In this document: positions 1 through 8,567 of the stretch, piece by piece | Layout: each line of letters opens with the position of its first letter | Numbering within the stretch: the first letter of the stretch is position 1 | From: Acuticoccus sediminis | GTDB taxonomy: Bacteria > Pseudomonadota > Alphaproteobacteria > Rhizobiales > Amorphaceae | Length of the DNA stretch: 64,000 bases | Assembly: GCF_003258595.1 (NCBI RefSeq) | Contig: NZ_QHHQ01000012.1 | Coordinates: forward strand, 45,545-109,544 | Direction of reading: 5' to 3' | Made by a program: the position numbers and the translations under genes | The notes under the pieces: model-generated | The model's database searches: none | Seen by the model: the letters and a program-made list of their open reading frames with translations, nothing else | What the model was told of the DNA's origin: nothing

Positions 1-297
1 GTTCCCGTCCTTCACGTATTCGATCGGCTTTGGTTTCGATCGTGGCTGGCCGGAGGTGGTCGCCGTCGGGGCGGAGGCGGACCTCGCTCACGCGAAGCCG
101 TGCGGCATCGGGGAGGATGCGCGGCGACCGGCGCCGGGGATGGATCACGACGGCATCCCGGACGGCTTTCGGTGCCGCTTTCCCGCCGTCACCGCTCCGG
201 ACGCGCCCATGCGGTCCACGGGGCGTGTCGCACCATGTTTCGCGTCATGTTTCGCACCGTGGGCCGCGGCGCCCTCGCGGGGAGCCGGGAGGGCGCC
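1..297. other. no gene recognised
   Basis: This GC-rich stretch lies downstream of the phytochrome kinase gene, which is read leftward. Open frames exist on both strands but they are Arg/Pro/Gly-rich and resemble nothing known, as expected of random frames at this base composition. I see no RNA gene or clear terminator. Confidence 0.5.
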
Positions 298-2868
298 TCA
301 GCCGGCCTGCCGGCTCACCGCCGCGGCCAGGGCCTCGACGATGTCGGCCGCGGAGTAGGGCTTCTTGATGGACATCGTGCCGGGCACGGCCTCGTCCGGC
401 AGGTCGAGCGTCTCGCCGTAGCCGGTGACGAAGACGTAGGGCACGCCCTTGGCGTTGAGCGGCTCGATGAGGGGGAAGCTCGTCTCGTTGCCGAGGTTCA
501 CGTCGAGCATGGCGACGTCGAGCCGTTCCTCGACGACGATGCGCATGGCGTCGGCGAGGCTCATCGCGGTGAAGACGTTGCCGAGGCCGTGCTCCAGGAG
601 CATCTGCTCGGCGTCGAGGGCCATGATCATGTTGTCCTCGACGAGCAGCGCGGTCAGGCCGGCGAGGGCGCCCGGCGAGGCGGGTGCGGCGGCCTGGGCC
701 GGCGCCGGGGCCGCGTTGGGGCTGCCCATGGAGATGACCTTCGCCGGCAGCACGAAGCGCGCCTCGAGGCCCTTGAGGCGCCAGTTGAGGGTCGCCTCGC
801 CGCCCAGCTCGTGCGGGATCGAGCGCTCGATGATGGTGGAGCCGAAGCCGCGGCGGGTGGGCGCCTGGACCGCCGGGCCGCCGCTCTCGCGCCAGTCGAT
901 GGTGCAGGCGGCGTTGTCGTCGAGGCTCCAGTCGACGCTGACGATGCCGGTGGAGTCCGACAGCGCGCCGTACTTGGCCGAGTTGGTCACCATCTCGTGC
1001 ATCACGAGGGCGAGGGTCGAGAAGGCCTCGGCGTTGACGAGGACCGGGGGTCCTGAGAGCTCGAAGCGGCCGGCCTTCTCGCCGACATAGGCCTCCGCCT
1101 CGGTGCGCACGAGGCCCTCGAGGCTCTGCGCGGCGAAGGAGGAATCGGTGATCTGGTCGTGGGCGCGGGCGAGCGCCTGGATGCGGCCGCCGATGATCGA
1201 GGCGAAGTCGTTCACCGAGGTGGCGCTGCCGCGGCTCTGCAGCACCACGGCGCGGATGACGGCGAGGATGTTGCGGACCCGGTGGTTGAGCTCGGCGATC
1301 AGCAGCTCCTGGCGCTGCGAGGCGACCTCGCGCAGGCGCTCGTTCTCCTCGTTGAAGCGCAGCAGCACCTCCAGGATGGCGACGCGCAGCGCCTCGGCGG
1401 ACTTGCGCTCCGAGGCGCTCCAGGGGGCGGACTTGCCGCGCACGGTCTCCTGCCAGGCCTCGAAGCTCTTGCGCGGCGACAGGCGCGGGCCGTTGGGGCC
1501 GTAGCTCGCCTCCTTGCGGGTCGGGTCGCCCGCCCAGGTGACCGTCTCCACCAGCTCGCGGCGGAAGAAGATCAGGTAGTCGCGCGGCGTGCGCGAGATC
1601 GGGATGGCGATGAGGCCGGCGGCGCGGTCGGCGAAGTCGGCGGCCTTGGGATAGGCGGCGGAGATCTCGTCGGTGACGTAGACGCGGCTCGCCGCGGCGC
1701 GGTTGAGGAAGCGCGCGAGGCCCGGCATGTCGTCGGGGAAGGGGCAGGTGCCGACGGTGCGCACGCGGCCCTCCGACCAGACCGCGAAGCCGTCGGAGGG
1801 GATCATCTCGCGGAAGTCGGCGGCGAAGTTGATGAGCTCGTCCGGCGAGGGCGAGGTGGAGACGAGGCGGCCGACGACCTTGTCGTGGAGGTTGCGGGCG
1901 GCCTCCTCCACCAGGCGCATCTGCTTGGCGAGGCGCCCCTCGATGACGAGGGCGACGATCTGGCCGAACAGCTCGAGGGTGGAGCGCAGCTCCATGGAGA
2001 GGCGGCGCGGCCCGTAGTGGTGCAGCGCGAAGAGGCCCCACAGCTCCCCGCCGATGACGATGGAGATCGAGAACGAGGCGCCGACGCCCATGTTGGTGAG
2101 GTACTCGACGTGGATCGGCGAGACCGCGCGCGTCACCGACAGCGAGAGGTCGAGGACGGTGCCGTCCGGGTCGACGCCGGGGACGACGGGGACCGTCTCG
2201 GCGCCGACGTCGGCGATGATGCGGGTGCGGTTGCGCACGTAGAGACGGCGCGCCTGGGCGGGGATGTCGGTCGCCGGATAGTTGAGGCCGAGGAAGGGCT
2301 CGATGCCGCGGCGGGCGGCCTCGGCGATGACGCTGCCGGAGCCGTCGGGGGCGAAGCGGTAGAGCATGACCCGGTCGAAGCCGGTGACGGCGCGGAGCTG
2401 GCGCACGGCCTCGACGTGGAGCGCCTCGAGGGTGGTGCAGCGCTCGATGCGGCCGATCATGGTCTTGACGAGGATGCCGGAGCCGGTCGCGGACGGCATG
2501 CACGGCTCGGCCTCCAGCACGATGGAGTGGTGGCCGGAGACGTGGATCGCGAGGTCGAAGCGGCGGCCGTTGCCGAAGAGGTCGATGCCGAAGATGCGCT
2601 CCGAGCCCTCGCCGGGCGAGAGGCCCTGGAGGCGGTCGCGGATGTCGTGGACGCTCGGCGAGGGCAGCAGCTCGGACAGCGGGATGCCGAGGCAGTCGTC
2701 GGGGCTGCGGCCGGCGATCTCGGCGATGTTGGCCGAGACGTGCTGGACCATCCAGTCCATGGACACGGCGATGAGGTAGCCGAAGGCCTGGATCCGCCCG
2801 AGGAGGTGGATCGGCTCCCGGTCGCAGTTCGACAGGTCGACGGAGAAGGCTTGGGGGTCGTCCGTCAT
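298..2868 (-). CDS. bphP: bacteriophytochrome HWE-family histidine kinase with C-terminal receiver domain
   Basis: Red/far-red photoreceptor kinase of 856 aa. Domains in order are PAS_2 (about 10-120), GAF (145-310), PHY (320-500), HWE kinase (525-710) and a receiver (740-856). The biliverdin-attaching cysteine is present at C15 in NCDREPIH. The GAF domain has PATDIPAQAR (199-208) and SPIHVEYL, and the PHY tongue has PRKSF (466-470). The phospho-acceptor is H530 in ELNHRVRN; the motif WRE follows at 660-662. The receiver acceptor should be D790 (AMLDVNLG). It overlaps the stop of the upstream heme oxygenase by 4 bp (ATGA), so the chromophore-making enzyme and the receptor are translationally coupled. 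All key residues are intact, so I infer a working photosensor. No separate cognate response regulator is in the window; the fused receiver may receive or buffer the phosphate. Confidence 0.95.
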   Translation of the reverse strand: MTDDPQAFSVDLSNCDREPIHLLGRIQAFGYLIAVSMDWMVQHVSANIAEIAGRSPDDCLGIPLSELLPSPSVHDIRDRLQGLSPGEGSERIFGIDLFGNGRRFDLAIHVSGHHSIVLEAEPCMPSATGSGILVKTMIGRIERCTTLEALHVEAVRQLRAVTGFDRVMLYRFAPDGSGSVIAEAARRGIEPFLGLNYPATDIPAQARRLYVRNRTRIIADVGAETVPVVPGVDPDGTVLDLSLSVTRAVSPIHVEYLTNMGVGASFSISIVIGGELWGLFALHHYGPRRLSMELRSTLELFGQIVALVIEGRLAKQMRLVEEAARNLHDKVVGRLVSTSPSPDELINFAADFREMIPSDGFAVWSEGRVRTVGTCPFPDDMPGLARFLNRAAASRVYVTDEISAAYPKAADFADRAAGLIAIPISRTPRDYLIFFRRELVETVTWAGDPTRKEASYGPNGPRLSPRKSFEAWQETVRGKSAPWSASERKSAEALRVAILEVLLRFNEENERLREVASQRQELLIAELNHRVRNILAVIRAVVLQSRGSATSVNDFASIIGGRIQALARAHDQITDSSFAAQSLEGLVRTEAEAYVGEKAGRFELSGPPVLVNAEAFSTLALVMHEMVTNSAKYGALSDSTGIVSVDWSLDDNAACTIDWRESGGPAVQAPTRRGFGSTIIERSIPHELGGEATLNWRLKGLEARFVLPAKVISMGSPNAAPAPAQAAAPASPGALAGLTALLVEDNMIMALDAEQMLLEHGLGNVFTAMSLADAMRIVVEERLDVAMLDVNLGNETSFPLIEPLNAKGVPYVFVTGYGETLDLPDEAVPGTMSIKKPYSAADIVEALAAAVSRQAG

Positions 2869-3521
2869 GCCTCGCCTTGGGTCGTCAGGGCGCTGGCCCT
2901 TTCAAATAGTTTAAAAGCTGCTTGAGCAGCAACGATGGTCTGCGCGACATCAGCCGGGTCGATGTGCGCGCACAAGGCGTCGAATGCGCCGAAAACAGGC
3001 CCTGAGCTGGCCGCTGCTGCCGTCAAATACACCGTGGAAGGCAAGCCTTTACTCTGTCGCGCCCACCCTTTGAGGATCATGCGCGCACCAAGCCTGGAAC
3101 CGTCCAGCACATAGAGAACACCTGCCGCCTCGGAAAGACCCTGTGGCAGCGCGGTCACGAGATCGGCGAGCCCGTCGCGGGGCAGCGGGGCGAGGTCCAG
3201 GGCGGCAAGGTCGGCGGCGAGGGCGGCCGTGAGGGGCTGGCGCGGGGGCACCGCGCCGGCCGGGGCCGCCGCCCGCCCCGCGGGATCCCGCGCCGGGCCG
3301 ACGACCGGCGCGAGCCAGGCCTCGAGGAGGGCGTGGCAGGCGTGGTTCATGCGCAGGAAGGCGTGGTAGGCGCGCGTGTCGCCGGGATCGGCGAGGGTCT
3401 CGAAGCGGCGGTCGAGGGTCTCGTGCGCCGCCGCCGTCGCGCCGCGCAGGCGCCAGCGGAGGTCCGCGGGGTCGACGCGGCTGGCACTGTCGGCGAGAGG
3501 CGGCTGGGCAGACTGAAGCAT
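2865..3521 (-). CDS. bphO: biliverdin-producing heme oxygenase
   Basis: Heme oxygenase-like protein of 218 aa that opens heme to biliverdin IX-alpha, the chromophore of the phytochrome encoded immediately downstream. The proximal-ligand helix is visible as TAAAHETLD (about residues 29-37), the distal helix as GVLYVLDGSRLGARMIL, and a C-terminal AFKLFERA helix fits the bacterial BphO subgroup. The stop overlaps the bphP start by 4 bp, giving a two-gene operon. Any promoter should lie in the 224 bp upstream (3522-3745), but I recognise no clear one. The protein would be cytoplasmic and would need an electron donor encoded elsewhere. Confidence 0.92.
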   Translation of the reverse strand: MLQSAQPPLADSASRVDPADLRWRLRGATAAAHETLDRRFETLADPGDTRAYHAFLRMNHACHALLEAWLAPVVGPARDPAGRAAAPAGAVPPRQPLTAALAADLAALDLAPLPRDGLADLVTALPQGLSEAAGVLYVLDGSRLGARMILKGWARQSKGLPSTVYLTAAAASSGPVFGAFDALCAHIDPADVAQTIVAAQAAFKLFERASALTTQGEA

Positions 3522-3745
3522 AAAGACCTGTGAGACGGCCGCGACCCCGGACAGGCCCCGGGTCCGTGGACGGAGGGATTTGCCTATTTGCGATCCTTAG
3601 CCGATTTCGCGGCGTCTGCGCGTGCCTTCCACGTCGCACCCGGCCCGGCGCGGCGCATATCAGGTCTCCCCGGATCCGCGCCCTCCCCCGGCCGGGACGC
3701 GGCGGGACCGCGGCCGGGATGCGGGCGGGACGCGGCCATCGGCGC

Positions 3746-5149
3746 CTACCTCTGGTCCCAGCCGCCGATCTGGCGGCGCTCGGACGCCGGCGGGACCGGC
3801 GGCGCCTCGCCGGCGAGGCGCAGCGTGCGCTCCAGGAGGACCTCGTAGATCGGCCGCCCGCCCAGCCGGTCGGCGACGAGATTGGCGAACAGGCAGGTGA
3901 CGATCGCCGGCACGAAGGCGTTGTAGTCGCCGGTCAGCTCGGCGATGAGGACGACGCCGACGAGGGGGGCGCGGACCGTCGCCGAGAAGAGCCCGCCCAT
4001 CGCCGCGACCGCCAGCGCCGGCAGCGCGCCGGACGGCAGCGCCCCCGCCGGCAGCAGGTACGGCAGCGCCGCGTCGAGGACGAGGCCGTAGAGGAGGCCG
4101 ATCGCCGTCGCCAGCGCCAGGATCGGCGCGAAGATGCCGCCCGGCACGCCGGTCGCGTAGCTCGCCATCGTCATGATGAAGCGGATGAAGACCGCGAGCG
4201 CCATCATCGCGAGCGGGAGGTTCTCGCTCATCAGCGAGACGGCGAGCTGCTCGCCGCCCATGGTGGCGAAGGGCAGCACGATGAGGAGGATGCCGACGAC
4301 GAAGCCGACGACGGCCGGGATGATGTAGAACGAGGTGCGCCGGCCGAAGGCGAGGGCCCGGTCCATCGACCACACCAGCGAGCGGTTGAAGCCGACGCCG
4401 ACGATGCCGAGGACGATGCCGAGCCCGACGAAGGCGGGCAGCGCGGCGAGCGGCAGCTCGGGGACGGAGACGAACATGAAGGGTCTGCGCCCGGTCAGCT
4501 CCTCGGTGACGATGCCGCTGGTCACGGAGGCGAGCATCACGGCGGTGTAGGTCCTGAGGCAGTAGGGGAACTGGCGGCGCGTCTCCTCGATGACGAAGAG
4601 GATGGAGGCGAGCGGGGCGCTGAAGGCGGCGGCGAGGCCGGCGGCGGCGCCGGCGGCGAGGAGGCCGCGGGTCTCGCGCACGGGCAGGCCCAGCGTTTCG
4701 GACGCGGCCTGGGCGACCGAGGCGCCCATGTGGATGGTGGGTCCCTCGCGCCCGACGACGAGGCCGGAGCCGAGCGCCAGGAGGCCGCCGCAGAACTTCA
4801 CCGGCAGGACGCGCCGCCAGCGGACCTCGCGCCGGCCCTCCATCGCCCCTTCGATCTCCTGGACGCCCGACCCGCCGGCTTCCGGCGCGAAGGTGCGGGT
4901 GATCCAGACCGACAGCACGACGGCGAGGGCGGCCGCGCCGCCGGCGATCAGGATGGCCTGCGGGACGCTGACGTCGACGAGGTCGTCGATGACGCGGTGC
5001 AGGGCCTTGGGCCAGTGCAGCAGCGTGTCGACCCCGAGGTGGAGGAGCGTGCCGATGACGCCGGTGACGGCGCCGACGAGGATGGCGACGATGTAGTAGG
5101 CGGTGTCGCCGATCTGGCGGGGGCCTGCTGCGTCCGGGGAAGGGGTCAC
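3746..5149 (-). CDS. CLC-family chloride channel / H+-Cl- exchanger
   Basis: Integral membrane chloride transporter of about 467 aa with many hydrophobic helices. The three anion-pathway signatures are present: GSGVQE, GREGP with the external gating glutamate, and GGIFAP. A further glutamate in SILFVIEE matches the internal proton glutamate of exchanger-type CLCs, so H+/Cl- antiport is likelier than a simple channel. The frame is open further upstream, but that extension is a low-complexity Arg/Pro stretch. I place the start at GTG 5149, just before the first membrane helix (DTAYYIVAILVGAV). There is no C-terminal CBS domain, and the gene stands alone. Confidence 0.88.
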   Translation of the reverse strand: MTPSPDAAGPRQIGDTAYYIVAILVGAVTGVIGTLLHLGVDTLLHWPKALHRVIDDLVDVSVPQAILIAGGAAALAVVLSVWITRTFAPEAGGSGVQEIEGAMEGRREVRWRRVLPVKFCGGLLALGSGLVVGREGPTIHMGASVAQAASETLGLPVRETRGLLAAGAAAGLAAAFSAPLASILFVIEETRRQFPYCLRTYTAVMLASVTSGIVTEELTGRRPFMFVSVPELPLAALPAFVGLGIVLGIVGVGFNRSLVWSMDRALAFGRRTSFYIIPAVVGFVVGILLIVLPFATMGGEQLAVSLMSENLPLAMMALAVFIRFIMTMASYATGVPGGIFAPILALATAIGLLYGLVLDAALPYLLPAGALPSGALPALAVAAMGGLFSATVRAPLVGVVLIAELTGDYNAFVPAIVTCLFANLVADRLGGRPIYEVLLERTLRLAGEAPPVPPASERRQIGGWDQR

Positions 5150-5591
5150 CGCGATCTCATTGCTCTGGGGTCCCCTCGCTCCCGGGTTCCCTCGTCCATG
5201 GTTCCCCGTCCGTCGGGTCTTTCGTCCGCGGGCTCCTCGTCGGCGGGCCTCTCGCCGACGGGGACACGGGACGGGGCGCCGCGCCGGGGAGCGGGGGTTG
5301 CGACCTTCCCTCGTCGCTACACCGGGCCCGGCGGTTTCGGCAACGGCCTCAAGCGGATCGGCGGCCGGCGCAGCCGGGGACCGGGCCGGCCGCTCGGGGG
5401 TCGGGCCGGCGCCAGGGCGACCCGGGGCGACCCGGGGCACCCGGCGGCGGGCCGCGCGGGGCGGCCCCGCCCCGGTGCTCCGGTGCGCCGCGTGGCGAAG
5501 TTGTCCCCGGCCGGCGGGGCGGCTGTAGAACTTGGCGGGTGAACCCGAGGGGGCGGCCCCTCGAGACCGACCCGCTCAAGGAGGCGCGCCG
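5150..5591. other. intergenic region, no gene seen
   Basis: This GC-rich spacer lies between the leftward CLC gene and the rightward spike-base gene. It is rich in repeated 'tcgtcc/gtcggg' words. Near its right end an AAGGAGG ribosome-binding site (5578-5584) serves the small gene starting at 5592. No terminator or RNA is evident. Confidence 0.4.
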
Positions 5592-5858
5592 ATGGCCGAC
5601 AATCCGTTCCAGACGTATTCGCAGAGCGTCACCGCCCCGGCGGTCGATGCCTTTCCGATCACCCCGAACGACACCACGGACCTGACCCAGGCGGTGCGGG
5701 CGATCTACGTGGGCAACGGGGGCGACGTGAACCTCATCACCGCGAGCGGCTCGACGGTGACCTTCCCGGCGGTGGGCGGCAGCATGGTGCTTCCGGTGGC
5801 GACGACGCGCGTGCGCGCGACCGGCACGACGGCCAGCGGGATCGTCGGCCTGGTCTGA
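5592..5858 (+). CDS. spike base protein, RCAP_rcc01079 family (GTA/phage-like)
   Basis: Small 88-aa protein whose layout (NDTTDLTQAVRAIYVGNGGDVNL, then GSTVTFPAVGGSMVLPV, then a C-terminal ATGTTASGIVGLV) matches the head-spike base protein of the Rhodobacter capsulatus gene transfer agent and related phage or prophage proteins. ATG 5592 is preceded by a strong AAGGAGG site, so I prefer it to an in-frame ATG 60 bp upstream. In GTAs this protein seats a trimeric spike on the capsid. No capsid, tail or spike-fibre gene is adjacent, so it is an orphan here. It may work in trans with a GTA locus elsewhere, or be a remnant or a co-opted beta-structured protein. Confidence 0.75.
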   Translation: MADNPFQTYSQSVTAPAVDAFPITPNDTTDLTQAVRAIYVGNGGDVNLITASGSTVTFPAVGGSMVLPVATTRVRATGTTASGIVGLV

Positions 5859-6100
5859 CCCGGGTCCGGCCCGTGTCCGGCCGGCGGGACCGACTGGCGG
5901 GCCGGACTGGCCGGCCTGACGGCAGGGCCTGACTGGCGGCTCCGCCCCGTTCGCGGCGGCGGGCACCCGGGAGGCGGTGGCCGGGACCGCCTCGCGGTTT
6001 CACGGCTTCCCCGCCCCCGCTCCCCTCCGAGTTGCCGGCGTCCGCAAGGTCTTCACCCCGGCGACGCGCTCCCCTTCCCCTTCCCCTGCCCCTCTTCTTC

Positions 6101-6335
6101 GGCACCCCTTGCGCGGCGCTCACGCAATCCGGGGCGGGAGCCTGATCGTCGGAGCCGCCGTCGCGCCCCCTGAAAGGCAGTGTCCGGGACCCGGTGCAAG
6201 GGGCCGGAGGCCGGCGAAGCCGCTTGCCCTTGCGCCGGGTCCCGGACGCTGCCAGGGGGCAAGCGCGACGGCGGTTCCGGCGGTCAGGCGGGACCTGATC
6301 GCTGGTGGGTCCCGAGCCCGCCGGAGGCTCCGGCG
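6101..6335 (-). repeat. 235-bp palindromic intergenic repeat, copy A
   Basis: First of five near-identical copies in the window, here in reverse orientation relative to copies B, C and E. The core is an imperfect inverted repeat: two arms of about 60 bp (GCCGGAGCCGCCGTCGCG... against GCCGGAACCGCCGTCGCG...) around a short GC loop. As RNA or cruciform it would form a very long hairpin. It sits between the spike-base gene and the WGR gene. It is the most diverged copy at its ends (GCAATCC in place of GCATGATCC). Confidence 0.85.
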
Positions 6336-6528
6336 GTTCCGAGGAGGGTCGGCGGAACGTGCGCCCCCGCCCCTCGTGCCGTCGTCGCCCTCCTTCCCCC
6401 GGGCTTTCGCGGCGTCGGCCGGCGCCTGCCGAATTGCCCGTGGACGACGCCTTCCCGCGCCTCAACCTTTGCGGGGCGAGGGGCTATTCTGGCCGGCCTC
6501 GGCTCGCGTCGCTGCGATGATGGAGTAA

Positions 6529-6786
6529 GTGTTGGCAATCGTGCAGCTCGACCTGTTTCCGACCGACGTGAGGCTGCGCTGCATCGACCCGACGCACAAC
6601 AAGCGGCGGTTCTACAGCCTGTCGATCCAGCCGACGCTGTTCGGGGAGTGGGCGCTGGTGCGCGAGTGGGGCCGGCTGGGGTCGGCGGGGCGCGTGCGGA
6701 CCGACCGCTACGCCTCGGCGGGTCAGGCGATCGACGCGCTGTGCGCGCTCACGCGTGCCAAGCAGCGCCGCGGCTACAGCGCGTAG
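6529..6786 (+). CDS. WGR domain-containing protein
   Basis: Short protein of up to 85 aa made almost entirely of one WGR domain: LRCIDPTHNKRRFYSL, then GEWALVREWGRLGSAGRV with the diagnostic W-G-R, and a C-terminal AKQRRGYSA. WGR domains are small nucleic-acid-binding modules known from PARPs and bacterial DNA-linked proteins; stand-alone copies are common in alphaproteobacteria and their function is not settled. The start is uncertain: GTG 6529, TTG 6532 or GTG 6541 are possible, and the GGAG at 6522-6525 is best spaced for TTG 6532. The gene lies about 60 bp before a parS-like site. Confidence 0.85.
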   Translation: MLAIVQLDLFPTDVRLRCIDPTHNKRRFYSLSIQPTLFGEWALVREWGRLGSAGRVRTDRYASAGQAIDALCALTRAKQRRGYSA

Positions 6787-6845
6787 ATTCCGCTCATCCC
6801 GCCTCTTATCCCCGCGCCATCGACGCTGCGGGGCCGCCGCGGCGG

Positions 6846-6861
6846 GTTGTCAGCTGACAAC
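6846..6861. promoter_or_regulatory. parS: parS-like centromere site 1
   Basis: Perfect 16-bp palindrome GTTGTCAGCTGACAAC. It fits the GTTNNNNGCNNNNAAC pattern known for RepB/ParB binding sites of repABC plasmids. It lies 1.7 kb before the repA gene; the same 16-mer recurs at 13656 and close variants at 9959 and 26301. Confidence 0.8.
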
Positions 6862-7054
6862 CCGGGGGTCGGGAGCGGCGGGGAGCGGTCGGGCGCGGCT
6901 CACGCGGATGTGCCTTTCGCCTCGATTGACCCTCCGGCGGTGACATGCGGAGATCGCCGCTTCCGACCCTTGCCGCCGGCGCCCGTCGCGCATCCCGAGG
7001 GCGCAGCGCAGGCACGGACATCCGCATGACGCTCCCTCGGCATGACGCCCCCTC

Positions 7055-7094
7055 GCACGATGCCTCCTTGCACGATGCCTCCTTGCACGATGCC
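7055..7094 (+). repeat. 15-bp tandem repeat, about 2.7 copies
   Basis: The unit GCACGATGCCTCCTT is repeated head to tail at 7055, 7070 and 7085 (the last partial). It is noncoding, upstream of the MFS gene, and has no recognised function. Confidence 0.7.
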
Positions 7095-7234
7095 AAGCCG
7101 CCCCGCCGCTCCGCTTTCCCGATGCACGCCGTCGATGCCCGTCCCGTCCCCCTGCCCCGTCTCATGCCCCGCCCCGGTCCCTTTCAGGGCCGCCCGGCCC
7201 ATGTCGGCCGGCCCTGCCGGCGGCGCCGTCCGTC

Positions 7235-8431
7235 ATGACCGGTAAGCTCGCGTCCGTCGCCGTCCTCGTGCTGGCCGAGGTGCTGGCGATCACCCTGTGG
7301 TTCTCGGCGACGTCCGCCGCGGCGAGCCTCATCGAGGCGGGGGCGATCTCGCGCCAGCAGGCGGGGCTCCTCACCGGCGCGGTGCAGCTCGGCTTCGTCG
7401 CCGGCACGCTGGTGAGCGCCTGGTACGGGCTCGCCGACCGGCTCGACCCGCGGCGGCTGTTCGCGGCGGCGGCGGCGATCGGCGCGACGGCGAACCTCCT
7501 CGTCCTCGTCGCCGGGTTCGACACCGCGGCGACGGTGGGGCTGCGCTTTGTCACCGGGGCGATGATGGCGGGGGTCTACCCGGTCGGGATGAAGATCGCG
7601 GCGGGGTGGGCGGACCGCGGCGTGGGGCTTCTCATCGGCATCCTGGTGGGCGCCCTCACCTTCGGCTCGGCGCTGCCGCACCTCATCGCCGCGGTGTCGG
7701 GGCTCGACTGGCGCGTCACCATCGTCGTGTCGTCGGCCGCGGCCTACCTGGCGGCGGGGATGATCCTGACGATCGGGCTCGGCCCGCGCCATACCGTGAG
7801 CCCGCGCTTCATTCCGGGCGAGGCGTGGACGGCGCTGCGGCGGCCGGCCCTCCTGCTCGCCAACGCGGGCTATCTCGGCCACATGTTCGAGCTCTACGCG
7901 ATGTGGGCGTGGATCGGCGTCTTCCTCGGCTGGGGGCTCATGGAGAGCGGGCGCGCGGCGCCGTCGGCGAGCCTCCTCACCTTCGTCGTCATCGCCTCGG
8001 GCGGGGCCGGCTCGATCGTGGCGGGCGTCCTCGCCGACCGCTTCGGCCGGACCGCGGTGACGATGGCGGCGATGGCGGTCTCGGGGACGTGCGCGGCGCT
8101 CATCGGCTTCGTGCCGCCCCTGGGGCCGGCGGTGCTGATCACGGTCGCGGTGATCTGGGGGGTCACCATCGTCGCGGACTCGGCGCAGTTCTCGGCGGCG
8201 ATCGCCGAGCTCGCCGAGCCGCGCCTGATCGGCACGATGCTCACGCTGCAGACCTCGCTCGGCTTCCTGCTGACCTTCGGGACCATCCAGGCGATGCCCC
8301 TGCTCATCGAGGCGCTCACCTGGCGCTACGCGTTCGCGGTGCTGGCGATCGGCCCGGCGCTCGGGGTGCTCGCCATGTGGCGGCTGCGCGCCCAGCCCGA
8401 CAGCGTGAAGATCGCCGGCGGGCGGCGCTGA
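7235..8431 (+). CDS. MFS transporter
   Basis: Major facilitator superfamily permease of 398 aa with about twelve hydrophobic segments. The loop-2 signature region reads WYGLADRLDPRRLF after the second helix, and a matching LADRFGRT occurs in the second half. It starts with the membrane segment LASVAVLVLAEVLAI and has no separate signal peptide. The substrate cannot be told from sequence; drug or organic-acid export are common roles for such 12-helix permeases. It precedes the repA/repB partition genes by 80-110 bp on the same strand, but the inverted repeat at 8485 suggests those genes have their own promoter. Confidence 0.88.
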   Translation: MTGKLASVAVLVLAEVLAITLWFSATSAAASLIEAGAISRQQAGLLTGAVQLGFVAGTLVSAWYGLADRLDPRRLFAAAAAIGATANLLVLVAGFDTAATVGLRFVTGAMMAGVYPVGMKIAAGWADRGVGLLIGILVGALTFGSALPHLIAAVSGLDWRVTIVVSSAAAYLAAGMILTIGLGPRHTVSPRFIPGEAWTALRRPALLLANAGYLGHMFELYAMWAWIGVFLGWGLMESGRAAPSASLLTFVVIASGGAGSIVAGVLADRFGRTAVTMAAMAVSGTCAALIGFVPPLGPAVLITVAVIWGVTIVADSAQFSAAIAELAEPRLIGTMLTLQTSLGFLLTFGTIQAMPLLIEALTWRYAFAVLAIGPALGVLAMWRLRAQPDSVKIAGGRR

Positions 8432-8484
8432 GGCGGGGCCCGGCGCCGCCGTTAACGCCGCCTTAGCCCTCACGCGCGATAGCT

Positions 8485-8567
8485 TGTGTCACGCCGTCGG
8501 GGAGCGATGGCGTGTTTTTGTGTGAACGGGAGGCGCGGCCCGGGATGACGCACACCGGCGTGACACA
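8485..8567. promoter_or_regulatory. 12-bp inverted repeat flanking the repA start (putative operator)
   Basis: TGTGTCACGCCG at 8485-8496 and its exact complement CGGCGTGACACA at 8556-8567 bracket a 59-bp spacer immediately before and over the candidate repA starts. RepA/ParA proteins with an N-terminal winged-helix or MerR-like segment commonly repress their own operon from such sites. I infer autoregulation; a promoter between the arms was not pinned down. Confidence 0.5.

Larger units (their letters stand above)
6787..7234. other. intergenic region with a parS-like site and a short tandem repeat
   Basis: About 450 bp without a credible gene. It contains the palindrome at 6846-6861 and a 15-bp tandem repeat at 7055-7094, listed separately. 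The remainder is C-rich sequence leading to the MFS gene. Confidence 0.5.

Noticed and set aside
1159..2925. 588-codon open frame antisense to bphP
   Set aside because: Same reason; the opposite strand encodes a complete phytochrome with all motifs.
3530..5542. Long open frame (about 670 codons) antisense to the CLC transporter
   Set aside because: It is Asp/Glu/Arg/Gly-rich low-complexity sequence mirrored from a clear CLC gene; at this GC content antisense frames stay open by chance.
6101..6335. Insertion sequence or IS remnant
   Set aside because: No transposase-like frame and no copy with a longer internal region; size and symmetry fit a small non-autonomous or REP-like element better.
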